Notes under the pieces: model-generated
What the model was told of the DNA's origin: nothing
The model's database searches: none
What the model saw: the letters and a program-made list of their open reading frames with translations, nothing else
Part shown: in pieces, positions 6,787 through 16,054 of the stretch
How the letters are laid out: every line of letters begins with the position of its first letter
Position numbering within the stretch: the stretch's first letter is position 1
Made by a program: the position numbers and the translations under genes
Assembly (NCBI RefSeq): GCF_000234355.1
Contig: NZ_AGQV01000007.1
Coordinates: 1-64,000 of the forward strand
Reading direction: 5' to 3'
DNA length: 64,000 nt
Source of the DNA: Gluconobacter morbifer G707
GTDB lineage: Bacteria; Pseudomonadota; Alphaproteobacteria; Acetobacterales; Acetobacteraceae

Positions 6787-9132
6787 TTGAACGATGTCAT
6801 CGGGCACCTGTTTCATGGCAATGAAGGACTTTACCTGTTCATCACAGGGATTTCCGCGACATCCGGCCTCGGGGTCGCACTTGCTTTCGCCAGCCGCCTG
6901 AGACAGCCTTCGCTCTGGATCGAATCCGGAACATTCTGGCAGACGGCCAGCGCCGTCGTATTCTCCGTCGCCTTCACGACGGCATGCGCGGACGTTGCTC
7001 CCTTCTGGCAGTCCGAGACACCTCCCGGAATGCTGCTCTGCCTTGCCCTCGCATCTGCCTTCCTGTGTGCCGGCTTTTTCGAAGCCCTCTCTGTCTGCCG
7101 GCGCCCGTCCCCCTATTTCAGAAACATCCTTTTCGGGAGCATCCTGCTCTGGGTGGTCCTTTTTCTGGGCCGCAGCCTCCTGTGGAACGGCCTCACCGAA
7201 CCCAGCAGGTTCCTGGGGCCGTTTTCAATCGCCCTGCTCCCCGTCTGTTTTCTGGACTGCCTGCTGCTGGCCCGGTTTTTCCAGCGCCCCTCCCGTTCCA
7301 CGACGCTTTTATGCCTCGCCGGACTGACCTGTCTGCTCTGGTGCGTCCTGCTTCAGGGCGCCGCATTTCCCCTGCCCCTGTTCGGCAGAACACGGCACAT
7401 GATGTTCCCATGGGGCGCGCTCTGGCTCGTCGCTCCCCTGCTGCTCAATCTCGCCCTGCTGGTTTACGGCACATCCTTCCTGCTGATCGACCGTAACATC
7501 AGCCGGCTGGCCCAGGTGGAAACCCTGCGCCTGCAACACCTGACCTCCATGACGACGGAAGCGCTTCTGGTCATTCAGGACGGACGGATCGTGGAAACGA
7601 ACGGCATGTTCTGCCGGGAACTGAACCTTCCCATAAGCCGCCTCATCGGACAGCCCCTCCAGACCACCTTCCCCGCCGTCTCCGTCAGCATGCTGACCTC
7701 ACGGATGCAGGACACAAGGGCCATGACCGGCCCGTTCGAGGTGGACGCCGTCTCCGCGGCCGGAACGGTGCTGCCTTTCGAAGCCGTTCTGAGCAGAACC
7801 GATTACAAGGGACGGACCGCCCATCTCCTGGCCATGCGCAGTCTCGCACGTCTGCGGCAGCAGGAAGCCCATATCCGTCACATGGCGCATCACGACAGCC
7901 TCACCGGTCTGCCCAACCGCACCCTTCTGCACCAGCGCATGGAGAAAGCCCTTCTCCACGCCCGGCAGACCAGCACCCGCTTCGCCATCCTGTATCTGGA
8001 TCTCGACCGGTTCAAACAGATCAACGATGCCCTGGGCCATGCCGCCGGTGATCTTCTCCTGCAACGGATTTCCGAACGCATACAGGCCTGCGCGGGTAGC
8101 CAGACCACACTCTCCAGGATCGGAGGCGACGAATTCGTCCTGCTCATGGACCCTCCCGTCGACCGGGAGACCGTCGCAAAGACGGCCCGCAAGATTCTTA
8201 CCGCCCTGAGTACGCCCTACGACATCGAAGGACGACTGGCGGAAACCGGCGTCTCCATCGGGATCGCCCTTTTCCCGGAAGACGGACTGACGGAAAAAGC
8301 CCTTCTGGCAAACGCCGACGCCGCGCTGCTTCAGGCCAAGACCCACGGCCGGAACCGATGGCTGTTCTTCACATCCGCCATGCATGAGAAGCTGGAAGAA
8401 AACCAGCACACGGCAAAAAGCCTCACGGAAGCCATCGAAAACGGAACCCTGTCCCTCAGCTACGAGCCCGTTCTGGACTGTCTGACAGGGAAACTGTGGG
8501 GATATGATACTCTGGTGGAATGGGAACACACCCCGGGAAGCCTCCTGAAGCGGGACCGGTTGCAGGCCTTCGCCGAAACGGCCGGTCTGAGCCGCCTTCT
8601 GGGACTGTCCATTCTCGAAAACGCCTGCAGGATGGCCGTATCATGGCCCGCTCCCCTGAAAATCAACGTCAGCCTCAATGCCAGCCTGTTCCGGCAGGAC
8701 AGTTTCCCGGAAGCCGTGGCCGCCATCCTGAAGAAAACTGGACTCCCGCCTTCCCGGCTGGAACTGGGCATGAGCGATCACATCTTTCAGGCGCCCCGAA
8801 AAAAAGTCATCCCTCTGCTCCATCGCCTGAAACTGCTGGGGCTTCACCTCGCCCTGAACGATTTCGGGGTGGGTCATCTCTGCCTCGACTGCGTGCAGGC
8901 CCATGATTTCGACCGCGCCAGGGTTCCAGTCTCCCTGCTGACCCGACTGGACGACCCGACATCCCGGCAGATCATGAAAGGCATCATCAATCTCGGACAC
9001 GGCCTCCGGCTCTCCGTCACCGCAACAGGCGTACACAGCCGCGCCCGGCTCGATCTCCTTACCAGGCTAGGCTGCGATCAGGTTCAGGGTCTCCTGCCCG
9101 CGGAACAGACCCCGCTTCCAGAAAAGACCTGA
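6787..9132 (+). CDS. Membrane GGDEF/EAL protein with degenerate EAL domain
   Basis: 781 residues. Order: six to seven hydrophobic segments (about 1-235), a PAS-like region (about 245-355), GGDEF (about 375-535) and an EAL-like domain (about 545-775). The diguanylate cyclase signature is intact (HDSLTGLPNR; G446-G-D-E-F450). The RxxD inhibitory site upstream of GGDEF is missing. The EAL signature is D574-T-L, and the later catalytic acids are also changed (NDFGVG for DDFGTG; ATGVH for AEGVE). It probably makes cyclic di-GMP but cannot degrade it. The start is TTG, strongly supported by GAGGAG 8 bases upstream. The input signal is unknown. Confidence 0.88.
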   Translation: MNDVIGHLFHGNEGLYLFITGISATSGLGVALAFASRLRQPSLWIESGTFWQTASAVVFSVAFTTACADVAPFWQSETPPGMLLCLALASAFLCAGFFEALSVCRRPSPYFRNILFGSILLWVVLFLGRSLLWNGLTEPSRFLGPFSIALLPVCFLDCLLLARFFQRPSRSTTLLCLAGLTCLLWCVLLQGAAFPLPLFGRTRHMMFPWGALWLVAPLLLNLALLVYGTSFLLIDRNISRLAQVETLRLQHLTSMTTEALLVIQDGRIVETNGMFCRELNLPISRLIGQPLQTTFPAVSVSMLTSRMQDTRAMTGPFEVDAVSAAGTVLPFEAVLSRTDYKGRTAHLLAMRSLARLRQQEAHIRHMAHHDSLTGLPNRTLLHQRMEKALLHARQTSTRFAILYLDLDRFKQINDALGHAAGDLLLQRISERIQACAGSQTTLSRIGGDEFVLLMDPPVDRETVAKTARKILTALSTPYDIEGRLAETGVSIGIALFPEDGLTEKALLANADAALLQAKTHGRNRWLFFTSAMHEKLEENQHTAKSLTEAIENGTLSLSYEPVLDCLTGKLWGYDTLVEWEHTPGSLLKRDRLQAFAETAGLSRLLGLSILENACRMAVSWPAPLKINVSLNASLFRQDSFPEAVAAILKKTGLPPSRLELGMSDHIFQAPRKKVIPLLHRLKLLGLHLALNDFGVGHLCLDCVQAHDFDRARVPVSLLTRLDDPTSRQIMKGIINLGHGLRLSVTATGVHSRARLDLLTRLGCDQVQGLLPAEQTPLPEKT

Positions 9133-9153
9133 AACCGGAGACCGGGGACCGGG

Positions 9154-9468
9154 TTATTTTTCCGAAGACGCAAACATGTGCGTTGCATGCGTGATGGCTC
9201 CGCCAGCACGGATAGCGGCCGCCACAAGAGCAATTTCCGAAAGCTGCGCATCTGTGGCCCCGGCGTCACGGGCGGCCTTGGTATGCAGTTCGATACAGTA
9301 GGGGCACTGGGTCGTCAGGGCGACGGCCACCGCGGCAAGTTGCTTGGTCAGGGCGCTGACCTCGCCCTCGGCGAAAGCGACATGATCGAACGCCCAGAAG
9401 GCTTTCATCCCCTCGGATGCATTCGCTTCAAGATGAGGCAGACGGGAGAGGTTTTTCATATCGTACAT
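9154..9468 (-). CDS. Carboxymuconolactone decarboxylase/AhpD-like protein
   Basis: 104-residue AhpD-fold protein. The redox CxxC and following histidine are C55, C58 and H62 (TTQCPYCIELH), matching alkylhydroperoxidase AhpD-like members rather than true decarboxylases. It probably has peroxidase or disulfide-reductase activity in the cytoplasm. The start is the ATG at 9468, with AGGAG 8 bases upstream; a longer frame reaching 9549 lacks support. It converges with the GGDEF gene with a 21-base gap, in which an imperfect AACCGG/CCGGGTT hairpin plus T-run may terminate the GGDEF transcript. Confidence 0.85.
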   Translation of the reverse strand: MYDMKNLSRLPHLEANASEGMKAFWAFDHVAFAEGEVSALTKQLAAVAVALTTQCPYCIELHTKAARDAGATDAQLSEIALVAAAIRAGGAITHATHMFASSEK

Positions 9469-9682
9469 GAAGACGCTCCTGAAACCTGCCCCGGAACTGG
9501 GGCAGTACACATAACGACATGGACTGAACCGCAACGACACCCAAGCCATCCCCGCTTCACAGTTTGCTGAGCAGTTCCGGCCTCCAGAACGGTCTTGCGC
9601 CTTGCCTCTCTCCCCGCTGCGGCGCTAGAAGCCCACGAGACGTGACAGAAATCCCCTTCCACAGGGTCAGGACATCCAAAGC

Positions 9683-10249
9683 ATGAAACAGCAAGCCAAC
9701 CTTATCCGTGCCGGACAGGTCATCGAGCATGACGGTCGCCGGTGGACGGTCCTCAAGCAGCAGATCATCACCCCCGGCAAGGGCGGCGCCTTCATCCAGG
9801 TCGAAATGCGCGACCTCAACACGGGCAACAAGACCAACGAACGCTGGCGGACCGCTGATTCCGTGGAACGTCTGCTGACGGAAGACAAGGACTACATCTA
9901 TTCCTACATGGACGGTGACAACGTCGTCCTGATGGACCCCGAGACCTTCGAGCAGCTTATCCTGCCCAAAGACATCTTCGGCGACCAGTTCGCATTCCTC
10001 CAGGACAACATGCCCCTGAACGTCAAGCTGGTCGAAGGCGACCCGGTAGGCGTCGAACTCCCGCCACACGTCACGCTCGAGATCACGGAAGCCGATCCGG
10101 TGGTCAAGGGCCAGACAGCCAGTTCCTCCTACAAGCCGGCCGTCCTGTCCAACGGCGTCAAGACGCTGGTTCCTCCCTTCATCGAATCTGGCGAGCGGGT
10201 TGTCGTCCGCACGGAAGACGGCTCCTACGTCGAACGCGCCAAGGACTGA
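9683..10249 (+). CDS. efp: Translation elongation factor P
   Basis: 188-residue three-domain EF-P, which relieves ribosome stalling at polyproline stretches. The loop that receives the beta-lysyl modification reads TPGKGGAF with the target lysine at residue 33, agreeing with the epmA and epmB genes nearby. The C-terminal domain motif VKTLVPPFIESGERV is normal. The gene is followed 4 bases later by the inositol-phosphatase family gene, indicating co-transcription. Confidence 0.96.
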   Translation: MKQQANLIRAGQVIEHDGRRWTVLKQQIITPGKGGAFIQVEMRDLNTGNKTNERWRTADSVERLLTEDKDYIYSYMDGDNVVLMDPETFEQLILPKDIFGDQFAFLQDNMPLNVKLVEGDPVGVELPPHVTLEITEADPVVKGQTASSSYKPAVLSNGVKTLVPPFIESGERVVVRTEDGSYVERAKD

Positions 10250-10253
10250 TTTC

Positions 10254-11081
10254 ATGCGTCTTTCCCCGCACATGGCCGTCATGCAGAACGCGGCGCAGAA
10301 GGCCGCCCGCCGCCTGCTCCGTGACTTCACGGAGGTCGAGCAACTTCAGGTCAGCATCAAGGGCCCGGGAGATTTTGTCTCCCAGGCTGACATGCGCGCA
10401 GAAACCACCATCCGCGAGGAACTCGCCCGTGCACGCCCGGGCTACGCCTTCCTGATGGAAGAGACCGGCGCTTCGGGCGGGGACAACTGGACGTGGCGCT
10501 GGATCGTCGATCCGCTGGACGGAACGACCAACTTCCTGCACGGCATCCCGCACTGGGCCATTTCCATCGGCCTCCAGCGGCGCCTGCCGGACGGTTCGGT
10601 CGAACTGGCCGCCGGCATCGTTTACAATCCTGCCGCGAACGAGATGTTCTGGGCCGAAAAAGGCACCGGAGCGTTCCTGAACGAACGCCGCCTGCGTGTC
10701 TCCGGCCGCCGGAACATGCACGAAGCCCTCTTCGCCACAGGCATTCCGTTCGCCAAGGTCCCCAGCAGCCAGCGCCTGCCATTCGCACGGGTCCTCGGCG
10801 CGCTGATGCCACAGGTCGCGGGCATCCGCCGCTTCGGCGCCGCCGCGCTGGACCTCGCCTGGGTCGCAGCCGGCCGGTATGATGGATACTGGGAATTCGG
10901 CATCAAACCGTGGGACTGCGCAGCCGGCCTCCTGATCGTGCGTGAAGCTGGCGGTTACGCCACGGACCCGGACGGAAAAGAACTTCAGGATCTGGACGAT
11001 AACGTCAACGTCGTGGCGGGAAACCCCCAGCTTCACGGTCCGCTTCGCGCCATTGTGCATGAAGCCCTGAACCGCCCCTGA
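10254..11081 (+). CDS. Inositol-1-monophosphatase family protein (SuhB-like)
   Basis: 275-residue Mg-dependent phosphatase of the IMPase/SuhB family. The metal-binding motifs are present: MEET around residue 66, DPLDGTTNF around residue 85 and WDCAAG near residue 219. The start is the ATG just after the efp stop; a longer frame within efp is not needed. Family members hydrolyse inositol phosphates or related sugar phosphates, and E. coli SuhB also acts in rRNA transcription. Which role applies here cannot be read from sequence. Confidence 0.88.
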   Translation: MRLSPHMAVMQNAAQKAARRLLRDFTEVEQLQVSIKGPGDFVSQADMRAETTIREELARARPGYAFLMEETGASGGDNWTWRWIVDPLDGTTNFLHGIPHWAISIGLQRRLPDGSVELAAGIVYNPAANEMFWAEKGTGAFLNERRLRVSGRRNMHEALFATGIPFAKVPSSQRLPFARVLGALMPQVAGIRRFGAAALDLAWVAAGRYDGYWEFGIKPWDCAAGLLIVREAGGYATDPDGKELQDLDDNVNVVAGNPQLHGPLRAIVHEALNRP

Positions 11082-11094
11082 GAAAACTGTACTC

Positions 11095-11131
11095 ACGCTT
11101 CACTGGCCCCATTGCCGGGGGTGTGAAGCGT
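11095..11131. repeat. Hairpin-forming inverted repeat between suhB-like and OmpA-like genes
   Basis: Perfect 9-base arms ACGCTTCAC (11095-11103) and GTGAAGCGT (11123-11131) enclose an inner CCCC/GGGG stem with a 6-base loop. There is no T-run on either side, so it is not a standard intrinsic terminator. It ends 20 bases before the next ATG and could be a processing or regulatory hairpin in the leader. Confidence 0.6.
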
Positions 11132-11151
11132 CGTCTAGGATCGGCCCCGTC

Positions 11152-11964
11152 ATGTACAGGCCGATCCTTTCTTTCCTTCCGCTGGCGGCCGTTCTGGCCT
11201 GCTTCCCGCTCTCTGACTCATCCGCGCAGGTCACCAGCAATCTGGATGACCTTCCCCAGAGCAAACCGGCCTCCCCTGCTCCGGCGCACAAGACAGCGCA
11301 GCATGCCGCGCCTGCCAGACATGCCAGCAGCAAAACCAGACAACCGGCCCCGGCCCATCCCACCCACACGGCCAGTGGACAGAATACATCGGCCTCTCCA
11401 GCCGCGTCCCCATTCGGCACAACCACCGCGGCACGTCCCCAGCCGGCACGCACCACCGTCCCGGCCGTTCCGGCTGCACCGCCGCCGCCAGTCGTTCTCC
11501 CGCCCCCCTTCGTGCCGATCCAGACGCATGCACCCGTCCCTCCCATGGCAGTGCCAGCCGTCCCCGACGCCAAAAGCAGCACGGCCCCCCTGCCGGATGA
11601 TGGACTGCGCGTCCTGTTCGCCCCCAATGACTCCTCCCTGAACGAAGCGAGCCTCAAGGCCATCAGCGCTTATGGCGTCCGGCTGGCCGCCCGGCCCGAT
11701 ACGCGTGTCATCCTACGCGCATACGCAACGCTGCCGGGTGATGACATTTCAATGCCACGGCGCATTTCCCTCGCCCGCGTACTGGCCATCCGGTCCGTTC
11801 TCATTCATGCTGACGTCGCAACGACACGCATCTATCCACGCGCGCTGGGCCGCCCCGACAAGGGCGACACCGCCCCGGGCGACCGCCTCGACATTACACT
11901 TGAAACCAACCCGGCTCCGACCGCCGCACCGGCTTCCGCCACCCCAGCAAACGGCATGCCATAA
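11152..11964 (+). CDS. Secreted protein with Pro/Ala-rich linker and OmpA-like C-terminal domain
   Basis: 270 residues: a signal peptide (about 1-25, ending SSAQ), a long Pro/Ala/Thr-rich linker (about 26-145), then an OmpA/MotB-like domain (about 148-250; LRVLFAPNDSSLNEASLKAI, ISLARVLAIRSVL, DRLDITLE). That fold binds peptidoglycan. It probably sits in the periplasm with the linker spanning the space to the outer membrane or wall. It is followed 24 bases later by the MotA-like and MotB-like genes, which points to a shared envelope complex. Confidence 0.75.
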   Translation: MYRPILSFLPLAAVLACFPLSDSSAQVTSNLDDLPQSKPASPAPAHKTAQHAAPARHASSKTRQPAPAHPTHTASGQNTSASPAASPFGTTTAARPQPARTTVPAVPAAPPPPVVLPPPFVPIQTHAPVPPMAVPAVPDAKSSTAPLPDDGLRVLFAPNDSSLNEASLKAISAYGVRLAARPDTRVILRAYATLPGDDISMPRRISLARVLAIRSVLIHADVATTRIYPRALGRPDKGDTAPGDRLDITLETNPAPTAAPASATPANGMP

Positions 11965-11988
11965 CGCCAGGAAGAGGAAAGACACGCC

Positions 11989-13146
11989 GTGACACGCCCT
12001 ACGACATACCTGCTGCGGATGGGGATTTTCCTCGCAGCCGTCGTTCTTCTCGCCGCCTCGATGACCACGACCCTGCTCCAGGCCTTCACGGCGAATCCCA
12101 AGCTGGACGCAGTCATCCTGGCCGTATTGCTGATGGGGATCGTCTGGAACGTGCAGGTTGTCCTTCGGCTCATGCCGGAAGTCCGCTGGGTCGAGGCGAT
12201 CCGCCAGTCCCGCGCCAGCCTGTCGGCTCCCAATCCTCCCCGCCTGCTCGCCCCCATGGCCAGCATGCTGGCGCGCAGCCGGACCGATCGCCTCTCGCTC
12301 TCCACCCAGACCACACAGGCCATGCTCGACAGCCTGTCCTCTCGTCTGGATGAAAGCCGGGAAATCTCCCGGTACATGACCCAGCTTCTGATCTTCCTGG
12401 GCCTGCTGGGAACATTCTACGGCCTGCTGCTGACCGTCAGTTCCATTGCATCCGTCATCGGTGGCATGTCCACCGGCAACGGAGATCTGGACGTGATGTT
12501 CAACCAGCTCAAGACCGGGCTGGCCGGACCGCTGGCGGGCATGTCCACGGCGTTTTCCGGTTCCATGTTCGGTCTGGCCGGCGCCCTCGTCCTCGGCTTC
12601 CTCGACCTGACCGCCGGACAGGCCCAGACGCGCTTTTTCAACGATCTGGAAGAATGGCTTGCCGGCCAGACCCGCCTCGGTGGCAGCATGTCGCTCGATC
12701 ATGATGGCGGCGCGCCCGTGCCGGCCTATGTGCAGGCTCTTCTGGAACAGACGGCCGAAAACCTCGAAACCCTCCAGAACGCCGTCTCCCGGACGGAAGA
12801 AGGGCGCGTCCGCGAGATCCAGCTTCTCGACACCCTTCAGGAACGCCTGCGCGGCATTACCGAACTGCTGAAAGTCAACCAGCAGGTCATGACCCGCACG
12901 GCGGAAACGCAGAGCGCCCTCCTTCCCGTCCTGCGTCATCTGAACGAGGATGGACAGCCAGGCTCCCAGGGAACGCCCCTGCTGCGGATCGAAAGCCATC
13001 TCAGCCGCCTGATCGAGGACCTGCACCAGAGCCGGGCCTATACGGTAGGTGAAATCCGCAATGACCTGCGCGTCCTGGCACGCACCATCGCCGCCGCCTC
13101 CGGACAGACGCATGGCGGATCGCCCTCCAGCGGCGCGCAGGGCTAA
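11989..13146 (+). CDS. MotA/TolQ/ExbB-like inner-membrane protein with long cytoplasmic tail
   Basis: 385 residues, GTG start with a GAAGAGGAAA ribosome site. Four membrane segments are visible (about 12-31, 40-60, 130-155 and 182-207), with the TM3-TM4 pattern of MotA proton-channel proteins (LGLLGTFYGLLLTV; GMSTAFSGSMFGLAGALV). Residues 211-385 are a helical, probably coiled-coil cytoplasmic tail, longer than in ExbB or TolQ. With the next gene it resembles a 5:2 rotary stator, but no flagellar genes are nearby. The power source (protons) is inferred from the partner's membrane aspartate. Confidence 0.8.
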   Translation: MTRPTTYLLRMGIFLAAVVLLAASMTTTLLQAFTANPKLDAVILAVLLMGIVWNVQVVLRLMPEVRWVEAIRQSRASLSAPNPPRLLAPMASMLARSRTDRLSLSTQTTQAMLDSLSSRLDESREISRYMTQLLIFLGLLGTFYGLLLTVSSIASVIGGMSTGNGDLDVMFNQLKTGLAGPLAGMSTAFSGSMFGLAGALVLGFLDLTAGQAQTRFFNDLEEWLAGQTRLGGSMSLDHDGGAPVPAYVQALLEQTAENLETLQNAVSRTEEGRVREIQLLDTLQERLRGITELLKVNQQVMTRTAETQSALLPVLRHLNEDGQPGSQGTPLLRIESHLSRLIEDLHQSRAYTVGEIRNDLRVLARTIAAASGQTHGGSPSSGAQG

Positions 13147-13151
13147 CCCTC

Positions 13152-14156
13152 ATGGCTCGGCGCAGACGCAGCTCCCAGAGCAGCCTCAACGCATGGCCCG
13201 GCTACGTGGACGCCCTGTCCACGCTGCTGATGGTCGTGACCTTCGTTCTGCTCGTCTTCGTGGTGGGACAGCAGTTCCTCTCCATTTCCCTGACACGTCG
13301 GGAACACACACTGGACGCCCTCCAGAAGCAGCTGGCCGAACTTTCGCACATGCTGTCCCTGACGCAGGATAAAAACCGCACCCTGACAGCGTCAGTGGCA
13401 ACCCTGTCCGACGAAAAACAGAAAAATACTGCCCAGCTTCAGTCGCTCTCTACCCAGATCGCAACCCTGACAGGCCAGCTTCAGAGCCGGGATCAGGCTC
13501 TCGCTGCGGCCGATACCTCCGGCAAGGAACAGACCAGCCGGATTTCCGATCTTCAGACCCAGATCGAGGAACTGACGCGCCAGCTTCAGGCCATCAGCAA
13601 CGCCCTCGACCTCGAGAAGCAAAACGAGCAGACCAAGGACGCCCAGATCAAGGATCTCGGCACCAAGCTGAATCTTGCCCTGGCCGACAAGGTCAACCAG
13701 CTCAGACAGTACCGCTCGGAATTCTTCGGACGGCTCAGAACGGTCCTGAAAGACCAGAAAGGCGTGGAAATCGTCGGAGACCGCTTCGTTTTCCAGTCCG
13801 AGGTCCTGTTCCCGCCCGGCAGTGCAGACCTGACACCGGAAGGCGTCCACGAGATCAGGACGCTGGCCCGCACGTTCCGTCAGGTTGCAGGCAATATTCC
13901 CGCCGACCTGCCGTGGATCCTGCGCGTGGATGGCCATGCGGACAAACAGCCCATCCATGACAGCGCCTTCCACAGCAACTGGGAACTCTCGTCCGAGCGC
14001 GCCATTACAGTGGTCAAGCTGCTGATCGCCGAAGGCATCAGCCCCCGTCACCTTGCGGCGACAGGCTTTGCGGATTACCAGCCGCTGGACATGGGCAACA
14101 CGGCTTCGGCCTACGCCCGCAACCGGCGGATCGAGTTTCGTCTGACGGACCGCTGA
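13152..14156 (+). CDS. MotB-like protein: one membrane helix, coiled coil, OmpA domain
   Basis: 334 residues. A basic N-terminus leads into a single helix with an aspartate (D20 in [13 protein letters not shown]), equivalent to the proton-carrying aspartate of MotB. Residues about 60-190 form a long Gln-rich periplasmic coiled coil. The C-terminal OmpA/MotB domain (about 210-332) has the peptidoglycan-binding DGHADKQP and NRRIEFRL blocks. It starts 5 bases after the MotA-like gene. The extended periplasmic coiled coil differs from flagellar MotB. Confidence 0.82.
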   Translation: MARRRRSSQSSLNAWPGYVDALSTLLMVVTFVLLVFVVGQQFLSISLTRREHTLDALQKQLAELSHMLSLTQDKNRTLTASVATLSDEKQKNTAQLQSLSTQIATLTGQLQSRDQALAAADTSGKEQTSRISDLQTQIEELTRQLQAISNALDLEKQNEQTKDAQIKDLGTKLNLALADKVNQLRQYRSEFFGRLRTVLKDQKGVEIVGDRFVFQSEVLFPPGSADLTPEGVHEIRTLARTFRQVAGNIPADLPWILRVDGHADKQPIHDSAFHSNWELSSERAITVVKLLIAEGISPRHLAATGFADYQPLDMGNTASAYARNRRIEFRLTDR

Positions 14157-14241
14157 TCCCTCTCCCGCCTGTTTCCCGAAAGGGAGCGGGCAACCCCGCC
14201 GCTCTGCTGACAGGGCCGCGATAATCCCGTATGTAGCGACC

Positions 14242-16044
14242 ATGACCGACACCCCGCTCTCCCTTATCCGCAATTTCTCGATCATCGCGCATATCGATCA
14301 CGGCAAATCGACGCTGGCCGATCGCCTGATCCAGGCCTGTGGCGCCCTCACGGAACGTGAGATGAAGGCGCAGGTGCTCGATTCGATGGAACTCGAACAG
14401 GAGCGCGGCATCACCATCAAGGCGCAGACCGTCCGCCTGACCTATCCTGCCAAGGACGGGAAGATGTACGTCCTGAACCTGATGGACACGCCGGGCCACG
14501 TGGACTTCGCCTATGAAGTCAGCCGCTCGCTGGCAGCCTGTGAAGGTTCGCTTCTGGTCGTTGACGCCTCACAGGGCGTAGAAGCCCAGACGCTCGCGAA
14601 CGTCTATCAGGCCATTGATGCGAATCACGAGATCGTCCCGGTCCTGAACAAGATCGATCTCCCCGCCGCCGAACCCGAGCGTGTCCGCGCCCAGATCGAG
14701 GACGTGGTGGGAATCCCCGCGGATGACGCCGTGGAAATCAGCGCCAAGACCGGCCTGAACATCGAAGGCGTTCTGGAAGCCCTTGTGCAGCGTCTTCCCG
14801 CACCAAAGGGCGACCGTGACGCCCCGCTTCAGGCCCTGCTGGTCGATAGCTGGTATGACCCGTATCTGGGTGTCATCATCCTGATCCGCGTCATGAACGG
14901 GACCGTCAAACGCGGCGACAAGATCCGCATGATGCAGGCCGGCTCCGTCTATCACGTCGATCAGGTCGGTGTTTTCCTGCCGAAAATGACGAATGTGGAT
15001 GAACTTGGCCCGGGCGAGATGGGATACATCAACGCCGCCATCAAGACTGTCGCTGACGTCGCGGTCGGAGACACCGTCACGCTGGATCGCCGCCCGGCGG
15101 AGAAAGCGCTCGCAGGCTTCAAGCCGTCCATTCCGGTTGTCTGGTGCGGCCTGTTCCCGATCGACGCGGATGATTTCGAGAAACTGCGCGACAGTCTCGG
15201 CAAGCTGCGCCTGAACGATGCCTCCTTCCATTTCGAAGCCGAGAGTTCTGCGGCGCTGGGCTTCGGCTTCCGCTGCGGCTTCCTGGGGCTTCTGCATCTG
15301 GAAATCATTCAGGAACGTCTCTCGCGTGAGTTCAACCTGGACCTGATCGCCACTGCCCCGTCGGTCGTCTATCACATGACGCTGACCAACGGAGAGAAGC
15401 AGGAACTCCACAACCCGGCCGACATGCCGGATCCGGCCGAAATCGCCACGATCGAGGAACCCTGGATCAAGGCCACCATCATGGTGCAGGACGAATATCT
15501 CGGCGCCGTCCTGACGCTCTGCTCCGAACGGCGTGGCATTCAGGTGGACCTCACCTATGTCGGCAACCGCGCCATGGCCGTCTATCGCCTGCCGCTGAAC
15601 GAAGTGGTGTTCGATTTCTACGACCGCCTGAAATCCCTCACCCGCGGCTATGCCTCCTTCGACTATCAAGTGGACGGCTACGAAGAGAGCGACCTTGTGC
15701 GCATCTCCATCCTCGTCAATCACGAACCCGTGGACGCCCTTGCTTTCGTGGCGCATCGCAGCGTCGCGGAGACACGCGGCCGCGCCATCTGCGCCAAGCT
15801 GAAGGACCTGATCCCCAAGCAGCTTTTCAAAATCGCAATCCAAGCTGCCATCGGTTCGAAGGTCATCGCCCGTGAGACAATCGGCGCCCTGTCCAAGGAT
15901 GTGACGGCAAAATGCTATGGCGGTGACATTTCCCGTAAACGCAAGCTGCTGGACAAGCAGAAAGAAGGCAAAAAGCGCATGCGGCAGTTCGGCAAGGTCG
16001 AAATTCCGCAGAGCGCCTTCCTCGCCGCCCTGAAAATGGACTGA
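14242..16044 (+). CDS. lepA: Elongation factor 4 (LepA), translational GTPase
   Basis: 600-residue LepA, the normal length. GTPase motifs: G1 AHIDHGKST near residue 15, the DTPGHVDF G3 motif and NKIDLP G4. The LepA-specific C-terminal domain is complete, ending in [21 protein letters not shown]. It back-translocates or remodels stalled ribosomes. The upstream gap (14157-14241) contains a small CCCGC/GCGGG hairpin with a TCCC-GAAA-GGGA tip and no T-run. Confidence 0.97.
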   Translation: MTDTPLSLIRNFSIIAHIDHGKSTLADRLIQACGALTEREMKAQVLDSMELEQERGITIKAQTVRLTYPAKDGKMYVLNLMDTPGHVDFAYEVSRSLAACEGSLLVVDASQGVEAQTLANVYQAIDANHEIVPVLNKIDLPAAEPERVRAQIEDVVGIPADDAVEISAKTGLNIEGVLEALVQRLPAPKGDRDAPLQALLVDSWYDPYLGVIILIRVMNGTVKRGDKIRMMQAGSVYHVDQVGVFLPKMTNVDELGPGEMGYINAAIKTVADVAVGDTVTLDRRPAEKALAGFKPSIPVVWCGLFPIDADDFEKLRDSLGKLRLNDASFHFEAESSAALGFGFRCGFLGLLHLEIIQERLSREFNLDLIATAPSVVYHMTLTNGEKQELHNPADMPDPAEIATIEEPWIKATIMVQDEYLGAVLTLCSERRGIQVDLTYVGNRAMAVYRLPLNEVVFDFYDRLKSLTRGYASFDYQVDGYEESDLVRISILVNHEPVDALAFVAHRSVAETRGRAICAKLKDLIPKQLFKIAIQAAIGSKVIARETIGALSKDVTAKCYGGDISRKRKLLDKQKEGKKRMRQFGKVEIPQSAFLAALKMD

Positions 16045-16054
16045 CGGTCAGCTT

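Noticed and set aside
11749-13113. 454-codon open frame opposite the MotA-like gene
   Set aside because: Antisense to a protein with clear membrane topology; composition is low-complexity.
11152-14156. Zorya anti-phage system
   Set aside because: Only MotA-like and MotB-like components are present; no ZorC/ZorD or ZorE genes flank them, and the neighbours are housekeeping genes.
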